Notes: a model not told the origin generated them from the letters alone. DNA of 64,000 nt from Daejeonella oryzae DSM 19973 (GCF_000422945.1 NZ_KE383964.1:248001-312000), one strand, 5' to 3'; counted from the stretch's first letter, positions 8,383 through 16,959 are shown. Numbers and translations are program-made.

Positions 8383-9276
8383 ATGGAATACTCAATGGGA
8401 TGGATGAAGGATTACCCTGACTTCCGTGATTATGCTATTTCAACAGATCAGGTATCTGAAAAATTAAAAGTAAAAGGGCAAAAAGATTCTATAAAGGATA
8501 TGTTAAATTCCGTAGGGATTAAGAGTTCACGAAAAAAAGAAACAACGCCCTCAAAAATAGATTTAAGGCAATGGTGTTCTCCAATTGAAAATCAGGGGCC
8601 TTTAGGCTCATGTACCGCCCATGCCGGAATTGGAGTTGTAGAATATTATGAAAACAGGGCGTTTGGTAAACATCTGGATGGCTCTCATCTCTTTTTATAC
8701 AAGACAACACGCAATCTTTTAAACTGGAAAGGTGATACAGGAGCGTATTTGAGATCTACAATGGCGGCTATGGCAATGTTTGGTATTGCATTGGAAAAGT
8801 ATTGGCCGTATGATATCAAGCGATTCGAAGAAGAGCCGGGCGCATTTTTATATGCCATTGCTCAAAATTATCAGGCTTTATCCTATTACCGGCTTGACCC
8901 CATAGGAACAGATCCGCAGACTATATTAAATTCTGTAAAAATACATTTACAGGCTGGTTTACCTTCAATGTTTGGTTTTACCTGTTATTCATCTTTATAT
9001 ACCGGGCAGAATGGACAAATACCTTTCCCAGCTAAAACCGAGAAAGTAGTTGGAGGCCATGCAATTGTGGCTATTGGATATGATGATTCTATAGTTATTA
9101 AAAATGGAGATGTTAAAACAACCGGCGCTTTAATGATCAGAAATTCATGGGGTGAGCAATGGGGAATGGAAGGCTATGGTTATTTGCCTTATGAGTATAT
9201 TTTAAAAGGCCTGGCTGTTGATTTCTGGGTTCTGTTAAAATGTGAATGGGTTGATTCTGGAAAATTTGGATTGTAG
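8383..9276 (+). CDS. C1 family (papain-like) cysteine peptidase, cytoplasmic type
   Basis: A 297-aa protein with a complete papain catalytic set: Gln71 (oxyanion hole) in ENQGPLGSC, nucleophile Cys77, His226 in GGHAIVAIGY, and Asn254 in IRNSWGEQWG. There is no signal peptide, membrane segment or I29 inhibitory prodomain. Instead it starts with the GWMKDYPDFRDY motif seen in compact prokaryotic C1 peptidases, so it is probably made active in the cytoplasm unless restrained. The next gene, 13 bp downstream on the same strand, is a chagasin-like inhibitor of exactly this protease class. The physiological substrate is unknown. Confidence 0.92.
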   Translation: MEYSMGWMKDYPDFRDYAISTDQVSEKLKVKGQKDSIKDMLNSVGIKSSRKKETTPSKIDLRQWCSPIENQGPLGSCTAHAGIGVVEYYENRAFGKHLDGSHLFLYKTTRNLLNWKGDTGAYLRSTMAAMAMFGIALEKYWPYDIKRFEEEPGAFLYAIAQNYQALSYYRLDPIGTDPQTILNSVKIHLQAGLPSMFGFTCYSSLYTGQNGQIPFPAKTEKVVGGHAIVAIGYDDSIVIKNGDVKTTGALMIRNSWGEQWGMEGYGYLPYEYILKGLAVDFWVLLKCEWVDSGKFGL

Positions 9277-9289
9277 ATAAAATTATATT

Positions 9290-9601
9290 ATGGCATTTTT
9301 AGAAATTGGCGAAAAGGATGATGGAGCAAATCTGGATCTTCAGGCGGGCGACAGAATCAAAATTGAACTTAATGAAAATCCCACCACCGGGTATTTGTGG
9401 GAAATAGGGAACATTAACGTTAAAGACCTTAAAATCATTGGAAATGAATTTAAGACACCGGATGGAAATGCCGCCGGAGCCGGAGGTTTACGAAAAATGG
9501 TTTTCGAGGTTATAAAAAAATCTAAAGGTGATTTAGTACTCGAAAGCAGACAAAAATGGAGCAGGGAGATTTATAAAACTCTTAAACTTTCATATACCTG
9601 A
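9290..9601 (+). CDS. Chagasin-family (I42) cysteine protease inhibitor
   Basis: A 103-aa protein with the chagasin loops. These are NPTTGYLWE (L2, residues about 30-38), a GAGG turn near residue 60 (L4), and a degenerate RQKWSRE in place of the RPW-type L6 motif near the C-terminus. Chagasins insert these loops into the active-site cleft of papain-like (C1) peptidases. The ATG start fits the family length of about 110 aa. Unlike many bacterial chagasins it has no signal peptide, which matches the cytoplasmic peptidase encoded just upstream. Together they look like an enzyme/cognate-inhibitor pair in one transcript. Confidence 0.88.
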   Translation: MAFLEIGEKDDGANLDLQAGDRIKIELNENPTTGYLWEIGNINVKDLKIIGNEFKTPDGNAAGAGGLRKMVFEVIKKSKGDLVLESRQKWSREIYKTLKLSYT

Positions 9602-9615
9602 GTATATAGGTCAAA

Positions 9616-9647
9616 AAAAATCCTGTCATTTTGTAACAGGATTTTTG
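9616..9647. terminator. Bidirectional terminator between chagasin gene and dnaJ
   Basis: The inverted repeat AAAAATCCTGT/ACAGGATTTTT with a 9-base loop is flanked by an A-run on the left and a T-run on the right. It can therefore end transcription from both the chagasin gene (plus) and dnaJ (minus), whose 3' ends converge here. Confidence 0.85.
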
Positions 9648-9656
9648 ATTTTAATT

Positions 9657-10826
9657 TTATTCGAAATATTCCCTCATTTTGTCGAAGAAGCTTTTTTCGT
9701 TTTTACCGGGTTGTGGTTTAAAGTTCGGAGAGTTCTGCAACTTTTCAAGCAGATCTCTTTCATCTTTTGATAAAACCTTTGGTGTCCAGATGTTCACGTA
9801 AATCAGCTGATCTCCGCGGTGATATGAATTAACTTCGGGCACACCTTTAGCTTTCAGACGTAAGATTTTACCGCCCTGAGTTCCAGGCTCTATTTTAATT
9901 TTTGCTTTTCCATCAATAGTGGGAACTTCAACACTAGATCCAATTGCAGCATCAATAAAGCTGATATGCAAATCGTAAATTATATTATTTCCTTCCCGTT
10001 TAAGCTTTTCATGAGGTAATTCTTCAATCAGAATGATCAGATCTCCGGGAACGCCACCACGGGGGGCAGCATTACCTTTACCGCTCATAGAAAGCTGCAT
10101 TCCCTCACTTACCCCCGCAGGAATATTTATCGTGATGGTTTCTTCTCCTCTGGTAAGACCTTCGCCATGGCAAACGGTACATTTTCCGGTTATCTCCGTT
10201 CCTTCACCATTACACGTAGGGCAGGTGCTGGTAGTTTGCATTTGCCCCAAAATGGTATTGGTTACACGTCTTACCGCTCCGCTTCCGCCACAGGTATGGC
10301 ACGTATGAAAAGAAGATTTGTCTTTAGCTCCTGAGCCATCGCAATTATTACAAACTACCTGCTTATTAACTTTAACCTTTTTCTCTGTTCCTTTGGCTAT
10401 TTCTTCAAGAGTTAATTTAACCTTAATGCGCAGATTGCTTCCGCGGGAAACACGTCGGCCACCACCGCGAGATTGCTGACCACCTCCAAAGAAACTATCA
10501 AAAGGACTTCCTCCTCCGCCGCCAAAAATATCTCCAAACTGACTGAAAATATCATCCATGTTCATATTTCCGCCGCCGTATCCACCACCTGCTGCACTTC
10601 CTGCATTGGCAGCGTGACCATACTGGTCAAAGCGCTGTTTCTTCTCGGCATTGCTTAAAACTTCGTAAGCTTCTGCAGCCTCTTTAAAGTTTTCTTCGGC
10701 CTGTTTATCTCCGGGGTTTTTATCCGGATGGTATTTTATGGCCATTTTGCGATAAGCCTTTTTTATCTCATCAGCATTTGCACTTCTTGAAACACCCAGA
10801 ACGTCGTAATAATCTCTCTTCGCCAT
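9657..10826 (-). CDS. dnaJ: Chaperone protein DnaJ
   Basis: A 389-aa type I (class A) J-protein. The J domain (1-70) has the HPD motif at residues 33-35. It is followed by a Gly/Phe-rich linker (about 75-125) and a zinc-finger region with four CxxCxGxG repeats ([32 protein letters not shown]). Two C-terminal substrate-binding barrels complete the protein. It stimulates DnaK ATPase and delivers unfolded proteins. grpE lies 131 bp upstream on the same strand, forming a grpE-dnaJ pair; dnaK is not in this window. Confidence 0.98.
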   Translation of the reverse strand: MAKRDYYDVLGVSRSANADEIKKAYRKMAIKYHPDKNPGDKQAEENFKEAAEAYEVLSNAEKKQRFDQYGHAANAGSAAGGGYGGGNMNMDDIFSQFGDIFGGGGGSPFDSFFGGGQQSRGGGRRVSRGSNLRIKVKLTLEEIAKGTEKKVKVNKQVVCNNCDGSGAKDKSSFHTCHTCGGSGAVRRVTNTILGQMQTTSTCPTCNGEGTEITGKCTVCHGEGLTRGEETITINIPAGVSEGMQLSMSGKGNAAPRGGVPGDLIILIEELPHEKLKREGNNIIYDLHISFIDAAIGSSVEVPTIDGKAKIKIEPGTQGGKILRLKAKGVPEVNSYHRGDQLIYVNIWTPKVLSKDERDLLEKLQNSPNFKPQPGKNEKSFFDKMREYFE

Positions 10827-10957
10827 TTTTTTGTTAGATTGATGATCTCTTTTTTGCTGTTTTAAGGCTCTGGATCATCAGATCAATATATATGAATTGT
10901 ACTCATCAAGGCAGATTTAAACAGTTATTTTATTCTCCTGACCCTGATATTTATTTT

Positions 10958-11581
10958 TTATGCTCCAATAACCACTTTCGCAAAACGGATAACTTTATCA
11001 TTTAAAAAGTATCCTTTTTCAAGTTCATCAATAATTTTACCCTTCATGTCATCAGAAGGAGCAGGAATACTCGTAATCCCTTCGTGGATGTCTGCATCAA
11101 AAGTTTTTCCTTTTGATTCCATTTCTTTCAATCCTTTTTGAGTAAGGATGTTTTTTAATTTATTCTGAACAAGTGTCATGCCTTCTTTCACTGCTTCAAT
11201 ATCTTTGGCAGTTTCCATCGCTTTTCCTGCTCTTTCAAAATCATCCAATACTGAAAGTAATTCTACAATTACATCTTTACCCGCAGTTTGTAATAATTCC
11301 ATTCTTTCTTTAACAGTACGACGTTTGTAATTGTCGAATTCTGCATATAGGCGAAGGTATTTATTGTTCCATTCTTCCACTTCCGCCTTTAATTTCTCTT
11401 CCTGAGAAGGAGAAATTTCCTTTTCGTCTTCTAGGCCTTCTTCCATATCATTTTTATGATTTTGAAGAGCATCATTTACAAACTGTATTTCTTCCAGAAT
11501 CTCCTGTTGTTCCTGAATGTCAGGATTTTGAGTTTCTTCGGCACTATTCTTTTTTTTCTTCAACATATCAGAAAATTTCAT
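10958..11581 (-). CDS. grpE: Nucleotide exchange factor GrpE
   Basis: A 207-aa protein with an acidic N-terminal coiled coil (about 20-100), the KRRTVKERMEL helix, and the C-terminal beta domain with the HEGITSIPAP motif. GrpE releases ADP from DnaK and works as a dimer with the DnaJ encoded downstream. The long leader upstream (11582-11813) has CTGTCAG/CTGACAG repeats and a sigma54-like element, reported separately. Confidence 0.96.
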   Translation of the reverse strand: MKFSDMLKKKKNSAEETQNPDIQEQQEILEEIQFVNDALQNHKNDMEEGLEDEKEISPSQEEKLKAEVEEWNNKYLRLYAEFDNYKRRTVKERMELLQTAGKDVIVELLSVLDDFERAGKAMETAKDIEAVKEGMTLVQNKLKNILTQKGLKEMESKGKTFDADIHEGITSIPAPSDDMKGKIIDELEKGYFLNDKVIRFAKVVIGA

Positions 11582-11689
11582 GAGTTAATGTATTTGTTGC
11601 TATATGTAACTCATACAGCAATTTATAAACAGAGATCATCTCTTATAAATCAGTTTCCAAAATCTGGCTTATTCTTTCACTCGATTGAC

Positions 11690-11704
11690 AATTTTTTTGC
11701 CAAG
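11690..11704 (-). promoter_or_regulatory. Possible sigma54-like promoter upstream of grpE
   Basis: On the minus strand the sequence reads TTGGC, seven A, TTGT. The GG is followed after exactly ten bases by GT, the spacing of a -24/-12 promoter, but the -12 dinucleotide is GT instead of the nearly invariant GC. It lies about 110 bp before the grpE start. The imperfect -12 box and the absence of an activator gene nearby make this a weak call. Confidence 0.25.
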
Positions 11705-11813
11705 TATGAATTTCAGTCAAGCTGTCAGCCAATTTGCATTCAAACAGCTTAATGTGGCTGATAAATTAATAAACTGACAGTATGATCGCTTTTGTTAAAA
11801 GGTGCTCCTATAA

Positions 11814-12497
11814 TTAAACAATTTGGGCACCTTCATGTACTAAGCCCCCTTCGCATTTGATAATCCTGGAAGGAAACGTACGGATGATATGATAATCATG
11901 TGAGGCCATTAACACAGCCGTACCGGATTGACTGATCTGTTTCAGAAGCATTACAATTTCTTCGGAAGTTTCCGGATCTAAGTTTCCTGTAGGCTCATCG
12001 GCAAGTAAAATTTCCGGGTCATTTAATAATGCACGGGCAATAACAATTCGCTGCTGTTCACCTCCTGAAAGTTCATGAGGCATTTTTTTTATTTTGGAAC
12101 GAAGTCCGACTTTATCAAGAACATCTCTAATTCGTTCGGCAATTAATGTTTTGTCATTCCAGCCGGTAGCCTTCATCACAAAATCAAGATTCTGCTCAAT
12201 AGTTCTGTCTGTTAACAACTGGAAATCCTGAAAAACAATTCCAAGCTTACGGCGTAAGTAGGGGATGTCTTTTTCATTTAATTTTTTTAGTTCAAATCCT
12301 GCTACGTTCCCTTCTCCGTTGGCAATTAATAAGTCGCCGTAAATAATTTTCAATAAGCTACTTTTACCCGATCCGGTTTGCCCGATTAAGAAAACAAATT
12401 CGCCTTTATCAATTTGAAGATTAACATTGGTTAAAACCAGGTGTTTTTGCTGATATACATCAACTCCGTCAAGTTTAATTATAGAATTACCACTCAT
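11814..12497 (-). CDS. ftsE: Cell division ATP-binding protein FtsE
   Basis: A 227-aa ABC ATPase of the FtsE/LolD type. Walker A is GQTGSGKSS (residues about 38-46), the signature is LSGGEQQR, Walker B is ILLADEPTGNLDP, and the switch His is in MASHDYHI. FtsE with the membrane protein FtsX controls cell-wall hydrolases at the septum. No ftsX is adjacent here, which is common in Bacteroidota where the permease gene sits elsewhere, so LolD/MacB-type function cannot be excluded. The gene begins 2 bp after the stop of a 67-aa ORF, implying translational coupling. Confidence 0.85.
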   Translation of the reverse strand: MSGNSIIKLDGVDVYQQKHLVLTNVNLQIDKGEFVFLIGQTGSGKSSLLKIIYGDLLIANGEGNVAGFELKKLNEKDIPYLRRKLGIVFQDFQLLTDRTIEQNLDFVMKATGWNDKTLIAERIRDVLDKVGLRSKIKKMPHELSGGEQQRIVIARALLNDPEILLADEPTGNLDPETSEEIVMLLKQISQSGTAVLMASHDYHIIRTFPSRIIKCEGGLVHEGAQIV

Positions 12498-12499
12498 TC

Positions 12500-12703
12500 T
12501 TAAATATCTAATTTTAAAATCTTACCAAATGGTAAATCTTTAATTTGGTTCATTATGTAGTCAGTATGGCTGCCCAGCCCAACTTTATCTAATGCTTTTT
12601 CAGGTCTGTCAACTCTGAAATAAGCTAAAAGTGTAAATTTTTCATCCCGAAGCTGAACGTAATCAGGTATTTTGGCTACCCCTTTTACTTTGATGATATA
12701 CAT
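12500..12703 (-). CDS. Small conserved-looking hypothetical protein upstream of ftsE
   Basis: A 67-aa protein beginning MYIIKVKG, with no signal peptide or membrane helix. The pattern of alternating hydrophobic residues and the LGSHTDYIMNQIKDLPFGKILKLDI tail suggest a small alpha/beta domain. It is translated immediately before ftsE (2-bp gap). I know no function for it. The tight coupling suggests it works with or regulates FtsE, or at least shares its promoter. Confidence 0.7.
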   Translation of the reverse strand: MYIIKVKGVAKIPDYVQLRDEKFTLLAYFRVDRPEKALDKVGLGSHTDYIMNQIKDLPFGKILKLDI

Positions 12704-12778
12704 AAGCCGGTAAAGTTATAGTTTTCTGTATAAGAACAGCATCTTAGGTTTAAATTCTGGAATATGAATTTAGGGAAA

Positions 12779-13825
12779 TCAATTTGGTAAATCTTTCAAA
12801 AATTCCAAAGTATTAATGCTGTCTGCATAGTCCCAAAGTTTAGGTTGCTGGCTTTGGCCGAAATTAACCTGGTTAGAACCTAAGTCCAGATTTTCTGAAC
12901 ATACTAAACATTGAATTTGCCCCGCAATAATATTCAGATTGCTTTTAAGATCATTTAGATTGTCATATTCTTCATAATACAAAACTGCAAGGGGCGAAGC
13001 TAAACGCGTATCTTCTTTCAATAATAAGAAGCCATTGTCCAGGTGCTTGTCCTGATTAACCAGATAAATCGACTTATTGTAATCATAGTTATTGATGTAC
13101 TTGTGATGATCTGCAATACCTTTAAACTTTTCAATTGATTCGAAAAAATAATTGAAATTGTAATTTTTTGGTACGTATAATTTTGAAACATTTCTGCAGC
13201 CCAACCCAAAGTAATCAAAGATGTCATTTCCAAGTTCTGCCAGTTGATCTGCATTTTCTGTTCCTTGAATAACCGCTGCACTATTTCGATTTTTACGGAT
13301 AATATGCGGAACATGCTTAAAATAATATTCAAAATATCTTGCGGTATTGTTGCTTCCTGTAGCTATTACAGCATCGAAGTTTTTTAGGCGGTCTATATAT
13401 TCAACTTGATCTGCAATAGCGGGTTCAATACTAATTAGCTGGTTTAATATATAGGGTATAAGCTTTTGATCCTGAGAAGACAGTTTTATTAATGCCTTTT
13501 TACCCGTGGCAAGAACGCAAAGGATATCATGAAAACCTACCAGGGGAATGTTTCCGGCCAGCACCAATCCAACTGACTGAATTCGATTGGCTTTTTCGGG
13601 TTCAATATCTATAGAATCACTCAACCATTTTTGAAGATCTTTTTCATTAAGCATTGCTGCGATTGATTCAATGGCCTTCCCTGTGCTTTCAGGTGTAAAC
13701 CAGGCATTGAAGTGTTTTGCAGAATCTATCAGATTGGTTAATTCTGCATCCGGGTTTCTTAATTTTAAGCCGAGTTGAACCAGCGCATTAATCTTATTTT
13801 TGCTTGTCAAAATTGTATTCATCAA
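12779..13825 (-). CDS. Acyl-CoA reductase (LuxC family)
   Basis: A 348-aa protein of the LuxC/aldehyde dehydrogenase-like superfamily. Diagnostic stretches are GLVLAGNIPLVGFHDIL (residues about 86-102), ALIKLSSQDQ, VIATGSNNTARYFEYYF and a catalytic-region motif LGCRNVSKLYVP with the nucleophile Cys near residue 209. LuxC-type enzymes reduce acyl-CoA to fatty aldehyde with NADPH. No LuxD or LuxE partner is present, so light production is not implied. It diverges from a 4Fe-4S ferredoxin gene with a 104-bp shared promoter region. Confidence 0.85.
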   Translation of the reverse strand: MMNTILTSKNKINALVQLGLKLRNPDAELTNLIDSAKHFNAWFTPESTGKAIESIAAMLNEKDLQKWLSDSIDIEPEKANRIQSVGLVLAGNIPLVGFHDILCVLATGKKALIKLSSQDQKLIPYILNQLISIEPAIADQVEYIDRLKNFDAVIATGSNNTARYFEYYFKHVPHIIRKNRNSAAVIQGTENADQLAELGNDIFDYFGLGCRNVSKLYVPKNYNFNYFFESIEKFKGIADHHKYINNYDYNKSIYLVNQDKHLDNGFLLLKEDTRLASPLAVLYYEEYDNLNDLKSNLNIIAGQIQCLVCSENLDLGSNQVNFGQSQQPKLWDYADSINTLEFLKDLPN

Positions 13826-13847
13826 ACTTTAATCCCTCAAATAATGT

Positions 13848-13855
13848 TATATTTG
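13848..13855 (+). promoter_or_regulatory. Bacteroidota -7 element upstream of the 4Fe-4S ferredoxin
   Basis: TATATTTG matches the TAnnTTTG -7 consensus of the Bacteroidota primary sigma factor. It would give a leader of about 65-70 bases before the ferredoxin ATG at 13930. No clear -33 TTG lies at the expected distance. Confidence 0.45.
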
Positions 13856-13929
13856 TGCCGTTTTAACAGTAACGTGGCAATGATTGTTACGCTACAAAAA
13901 TAACTTTAGAATTAGACTTTTAGACACAC

Positions 13930-14280
13930 ATGGCAATTAAAATCACCGACGAGTGTATTAACTGTGGAGCTTGCGAACCTGAATGCCCCAATAATGCTAT
14001 TTACGATGCGGGAGCCGCATGGCGTTTCTCCGATGGTACCAATTTAAAAGGGATGATTAATTTCCCGACTGGTGAAGTTATGGATGCAGGGGAAGTGCAG
14101 CCGGCAATCTCAGATGAAGTATATTATATCGTTTCTGATAAATGTACAGAATGCGTTGGATTTCATGATGAACCTCAATGTGCTGCTGTTTGTCCGGTAG
14201 ACTGTTGCGTTGATAATGAGGATGTTCGCGAAACTGAAGAGGAATTACTTGCCAAAAAAGCATGGCTTCATGTGGAATAA
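13930..14280 (+). CDS. 4Fe-4S dicluster ferredoxin
   Basis: A 116-aa ferredoxin with two cluster motifs. The first, CINCGACEPECP, places ligands at Cys9, 12, 15 and 19. The second, CTECVGFHDEPQCAAVCP, has an eight-residue insertion between its second and third Cys, as in the YfhL/Allochromatium type with a shifted redox potential. Between them is a Trp-containing insert (WRFSDGTNLKG). It is a low-potential electron carrier; its partner is unknown. It diverges from the LuxC-type reductase, a pairing that may be functional. Confidence 0.93.
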   Translation: MAIKITDECINCGACEPECPNNAIYDAGAAWRFSDGTNLKGMINFPTGEVMDAGEVQPAISDEVYYIVSDKCTECVGFHDEPQCAAVCPVDCCVDNEDVRETEEELLAKKAWLHVE

Positions 14281-14301
14281 ATAAATAATTAACCCCTTAA
14301 C

Positions 14302-14333
14302 AAAAAAAGCTTTGAGTCATCAAAGCTTTTTTT
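14302..14333. terminator. Bidirectional terminator after the ferredoxin
   Basis: A perfect 14-bp stem (seven A plus GCTTTGA, then TCAAAGC plus seven T) with a GTCA loop. It is placed between the converging ferredoxin and uspA genes and serves both strands. Confidence 0.93.
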
Positions 14334-14342
14334 GTACAATGA

Positions 14343-14831
14343 TTATTCATCATCGGTATGGTCTTTATCTTTACTTGGAATGATTAATACCGGGCATTTA
14401 CTTTTGCGAAGTACACTTTCAGAAACGCTTCCGGAAATAAAATGATCAAAGCCGGTTCTGCCGTGCGTACCTAATATAATCAGATCAGCATTGCATTCAT
14501 CTGCGGTAGCTAAAATTTCAACTTTTGGCGTTCCTATTTTACTGTAAGTATGCAATACAATTCCTTCTCCGGCCTGAGCCTGAATTCTTTCAAACAGTTT
14601 TTTGCTGGCTTCCTCCTGAATATTCATCATTTCGGGCATCATAAATGAAGTTTCATTTAACATGGGGTCGGCAATATATGGGGTAGCCGTTGGGATTTCA
14701 TTTACATGAACCAGAACTACTTCTGCCCCAAATTTGCGAGCCAGCGCCAGGCCATAATTCACAGCACTGTCAGAGTAAATACTGTCTTCAACAGCAATTA
14801 AAATTTTTTTAAGGTTATCCGGACTAATCAT
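14343..14831 (-). CDS. Universal stress protein (UspA family)
   Basis: A single-domain 162-aa Usp. It has the N-terminal ILIAVEDSIYSDSAVNYGLALA strand-helix and the ATP-binding motif LGTHGRTGFDHFISGSVSESVLRKSKCPVLII (G-x2-G-x9-G-S type) near residues 121-152. This suggests the ATP-binding subclass. A C-terminal acidic tail KDKDHTDDE follows. Such proteins help survival under starvation or stress, usually as dimers. It is monocistronic, convergent with the ferredoxin and divergent from the NlpC/P60 gene. Confidence 0.93.
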   Translation of the reverse strand: MISPDNLKKILIAVEDSIYSDSAVNYGLALARKFGAEVVLVHVNEIPTATPYIADPMLNETSFMMPEMMNIQEEASKKLFERIQAQAGEGIVLHTYSKIGTPKVEILATADECNADLIILGTHGRTGFDHFISGSVSESVLRKSKCPVLIIPSKDKDHTDDE

Positions 14832-14924
14832 AAATTCCTAACAGATGTTTTAAGGTAAAGTTTATATTAATTCCCAGGAGATTATTACTCCTATGTTTAA
14901 TCTAAATTTAGTTTATTTGCGACT

Positions 14925-15716
14925 ATGAATCAAATTTTTGGTGTTTGTAATCTTTCTTTAATACCCTTAAGAGCCGCTGCTTCAGATAAAAGTGAAATGA
15001 TCTCACAGCTTTTGTTCGGAGATAATTTTGAAGTATTAGAAATGACTGAAAAATGGACCCGCATTATTACCTCCTATGATCAGTATGAAGGTTGGATTGA
15101 TTCAAAACAGTTTGTTGAAACAGATTTGGCAAGCTTTAATGCGTTGAATTACCTGCAAAATATTTTAAGGCCTTTTGTATATCATCCTGTTAAAAATATT
15201 AAGGCAAATGAAGTTTTAAATTTAGTGGCCGGAAGTAATTTGCCGGCATATAATGACGGTGTTTTTGTGATTAATGCCACTAAATATTCTATCGGGAAGG
15301 AAGCAGTCATCCATCCGGTTTTAGATACATTTAAAGATGAGATTGAGAATGTTGCTAAGCTTTATCTCCATACACCTTATTTGTGGGGCGGGCGCTCAGT
15401 TTTCGGAATTGATTGTTCCGGATTTACTCAAATGGTTTTTAAGCAATTTGGCATCCGTATTCAGCGGGATGCCTGGCAACAAGCTTTGCAGGGATTTCCG
15501 GTAGATTTTTTACAGGAAACGAAACCCGGCGACCTTGCTTTTTTTGATAATGAAGAAGGAAGAATAATTCACGTAGGAATTATGCTGGATAATGAACATA
15601 TCATTCATGCTTCGGGCCGGGTTAAAATTGATAAGATTGATACTACCGGAATTTATAGTGAAGAATTAAAGCGCTACACTCACCAGTTACGGATCATAAA
15701 GCGCTTTAAAAACTGA
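14925..15716 (+). CDS. NlpC/P60 family peptidoglycan hydrolase with SH3-like domains
   Basis: A 263-aa protein. One or two bacterial SH3-like domains (about 1-130) precede an NlpC/P60 papain-like domain (about 135-263). The catalytic Cys164 is in DCSGFTQMV and His216 in IIHVGIM, and the third polar residue is likely His in the HIIHASG strand. Relatives such as YkfC cleave the gamma-D-Glu-diaminopimelate bond of murein peptides during cell-wall recycling. No signal peptide is visible, which favours cytoplasmic peptide recycling. Its stop directly abuts that of the convergent lipoprotein gene. Confidence 0.9.
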   Translation: MNQIFGVCNLSLIPLRAAASDKSEMISQLLFGDNFEVLEMTEKWTRIITSYDQYEGWIDSKQFVETDLASFNALNYLQNILRPFVYHPVKNIKANEVLNLVAGSNLPAYNDGVFVINATKYSIGKEAVIHPVLDTFKDEIENVAKLYLHTPYLWGGRSVFGIDCSGFTQMVFKQFGIRIQRDAWQQALQGFPVDFLQETKPGDLAFFDNEEGRIIHVGIMLDNEHIIHASGRVKIDKIDTTGIYSEELKRYTHQLRIIKRFKN

Positions 15717-16007
15717 TTACCTGATTTCTTCAATAATTGCAGAAGATGCATTGGAGCAAGGCGAAGCATAGTCTGAAGCTGTACGATAGCTAACAGTAAC
15801 CCGTCGGCCTTCCGATAAATAGCTTTCTACTTTATCAGCATTTACTGGATAAATATTTTGGCCGCCATCTAACTGGATATACACATTGCATGCTGAATTA
15901 CTAAATAAGCGAATAGTTCCCTGCTGATTTTCAATTACTGATTCCTTTTTATCACACGCACTGAATAATAAAGAAGCACCCAAAAGGATAGTTGTTAAAA
16001 TTTTCAT
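15717..16007 (-). CDS. Small lipoprotein of unknown function
   Basis: A 96-aa protein with a type II signal peptide: a hydrophobic N-terminus ending in the lipobox LFSAC, with the acylated Cys at residue 18 followed by DKKE. The mature part is short and contains two further Cys (in SACNVY and SPCSNA), which could form a disulfide. I do not recognise a family. It is the last gene in the his transcription unit, 15 bp after the WD40 gene, with no terminator seen between. Confidence 0.72.
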   Translation of the reverse strand: MKILTTILLGASLLFSACDKKESVIENQQGTIRLFSNSACNVYIQLDGGQNIYPVNADKVESYLSEGRRVTVSYRTASDYASPCSNASSAIIEEIR

Positions 16008-16022
16008 AAGATATTATTGAGA

Positions 16023-16949
16023 TTAAACATCGATCTGAACATCCCAGATCATGACTAGTTTATCATCACTAACGGATATCAGCTGTTCATTATTGGCATC
16101 CCATATTACTTTATTTATAGAATGCCGATGGCTTTGATAACCTTTTTCAATACTTATAATCTTTTTGAGAGAAAAATCTTCTGTGCTCCATATCTTTATA
16201 TTCTTATCACGGCTGGCACTTGCAAAGAATGGTTTGCTGGGATGAAGAGCTAAAGAATAGATTGCAAATAAATGTGCAGGAATTGAATTTTCAAGAGAGA
16301 AATCGCTGGTGTTCCATATATTTATCTGAGCATCTCTGCTACCGGAGAATAAATATTTCCCATCCGGAGAAAACTGAATAGAGGTAACAGGAAGACTGTG
16401 GGCCTGGAAATTATATACTAAACTGTAATCTTCGAGAGCGTAAATCCTGATACTGTTATCCTTACATGCAAAAGCCGCCAGTTTTTCATCAGGACTGATA
16501 CTGATGGCCCGCACCATTTCGTTCGAAACTTTGAAACTGTATAAAAGGGGATAATCAGTTTGATTTGAATCAAGATTATACACCGAAACAGTTCCATCTT
16601 CTGATGAAGCCAGTAATTCTTTTTTAGAACTGACAGATTTTATGTCAAATATGGGTTTATGGTGATGCAAGGGAATACGCTGTAAACTTTGCAGATCGAA
16701 ATTCCATATACTTATTTGCCCGCTGCGTTCTCCCGAAATTAATAATGGCGCAAAATTTGGACAGTGTAATGCATAAACAGACGTTTGAACGGGGAAAATT
16801 ACCTTAATAAACTCTTTTCTATCCAGACTCCATTCCACAACACCTTTATCATTTCCTCCGGTAAAAATAATGCCTGATTTTTGAGAAGCTTCTACTGTAT
16901 AAACCGGATTTTGATGTCCCGCCAATATTCCGGATTGTTCAACTTTCAT
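16023..16949 (-). CDS. WD40 repeat protein
   Basis: A 308-aa protein made almost entirely of WD40 repeats, about seven. Typical pieces are GHQNPVYTVEASQKSGIIFTGG, SVYNLDS, HSLPVTSIQFSPDGKYLFSGSRDAQINIW, HLFAIYSLALHPSKPFFASASRDKNIKIW and a C-terminal HRHSINKVIWDANNEQLISVSDDKLVMIWD. It has no signal peptide. A seven-bladed propeller is expected, serving as a protein-binding platform. It follows hisIE by only 10 bp on the same strand and is very probably transcribed with the his operon, although no link to histidine synthesis is known to me. Confidence 0.9.
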   Translation of the reverse strand: MKVEQSGILAGHQNPVYTVEASQKSGIIFTGGNDKGVVEWSLDRKEFIKVIFPVQTSVYALHCPNFAPLLISGERSGQISIWNFDLQSLQRIPLHHHKPIFDIKSVSSKKELLASSEDGTVSVYNLDSNQTDYPLLYSFKVSNEMVRAISISPDEKLAAFACKDNSIRIYALEDYSLVYNFQAHSLPVTSIQFSPDGKYLFSGSRDAQINIWNTSDFSLENSIPAHLFAIYSLALHPSKPFFASASRDKNIKIWSTEDFSLKKIISIEKGYQSHRHSINKVIWDANNEQLISVSDDKLVMIWDVQIDV

Positions 16950-16959
16950 TCGGGAATAA

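Noticed and set aside
10033-10308. 91-aa plus-strand ORF opposite dnaJ
   Set aside because: Mirror frame of the Cys/Gly-rich zinc-finger region of dnaJ, with no independent signal.
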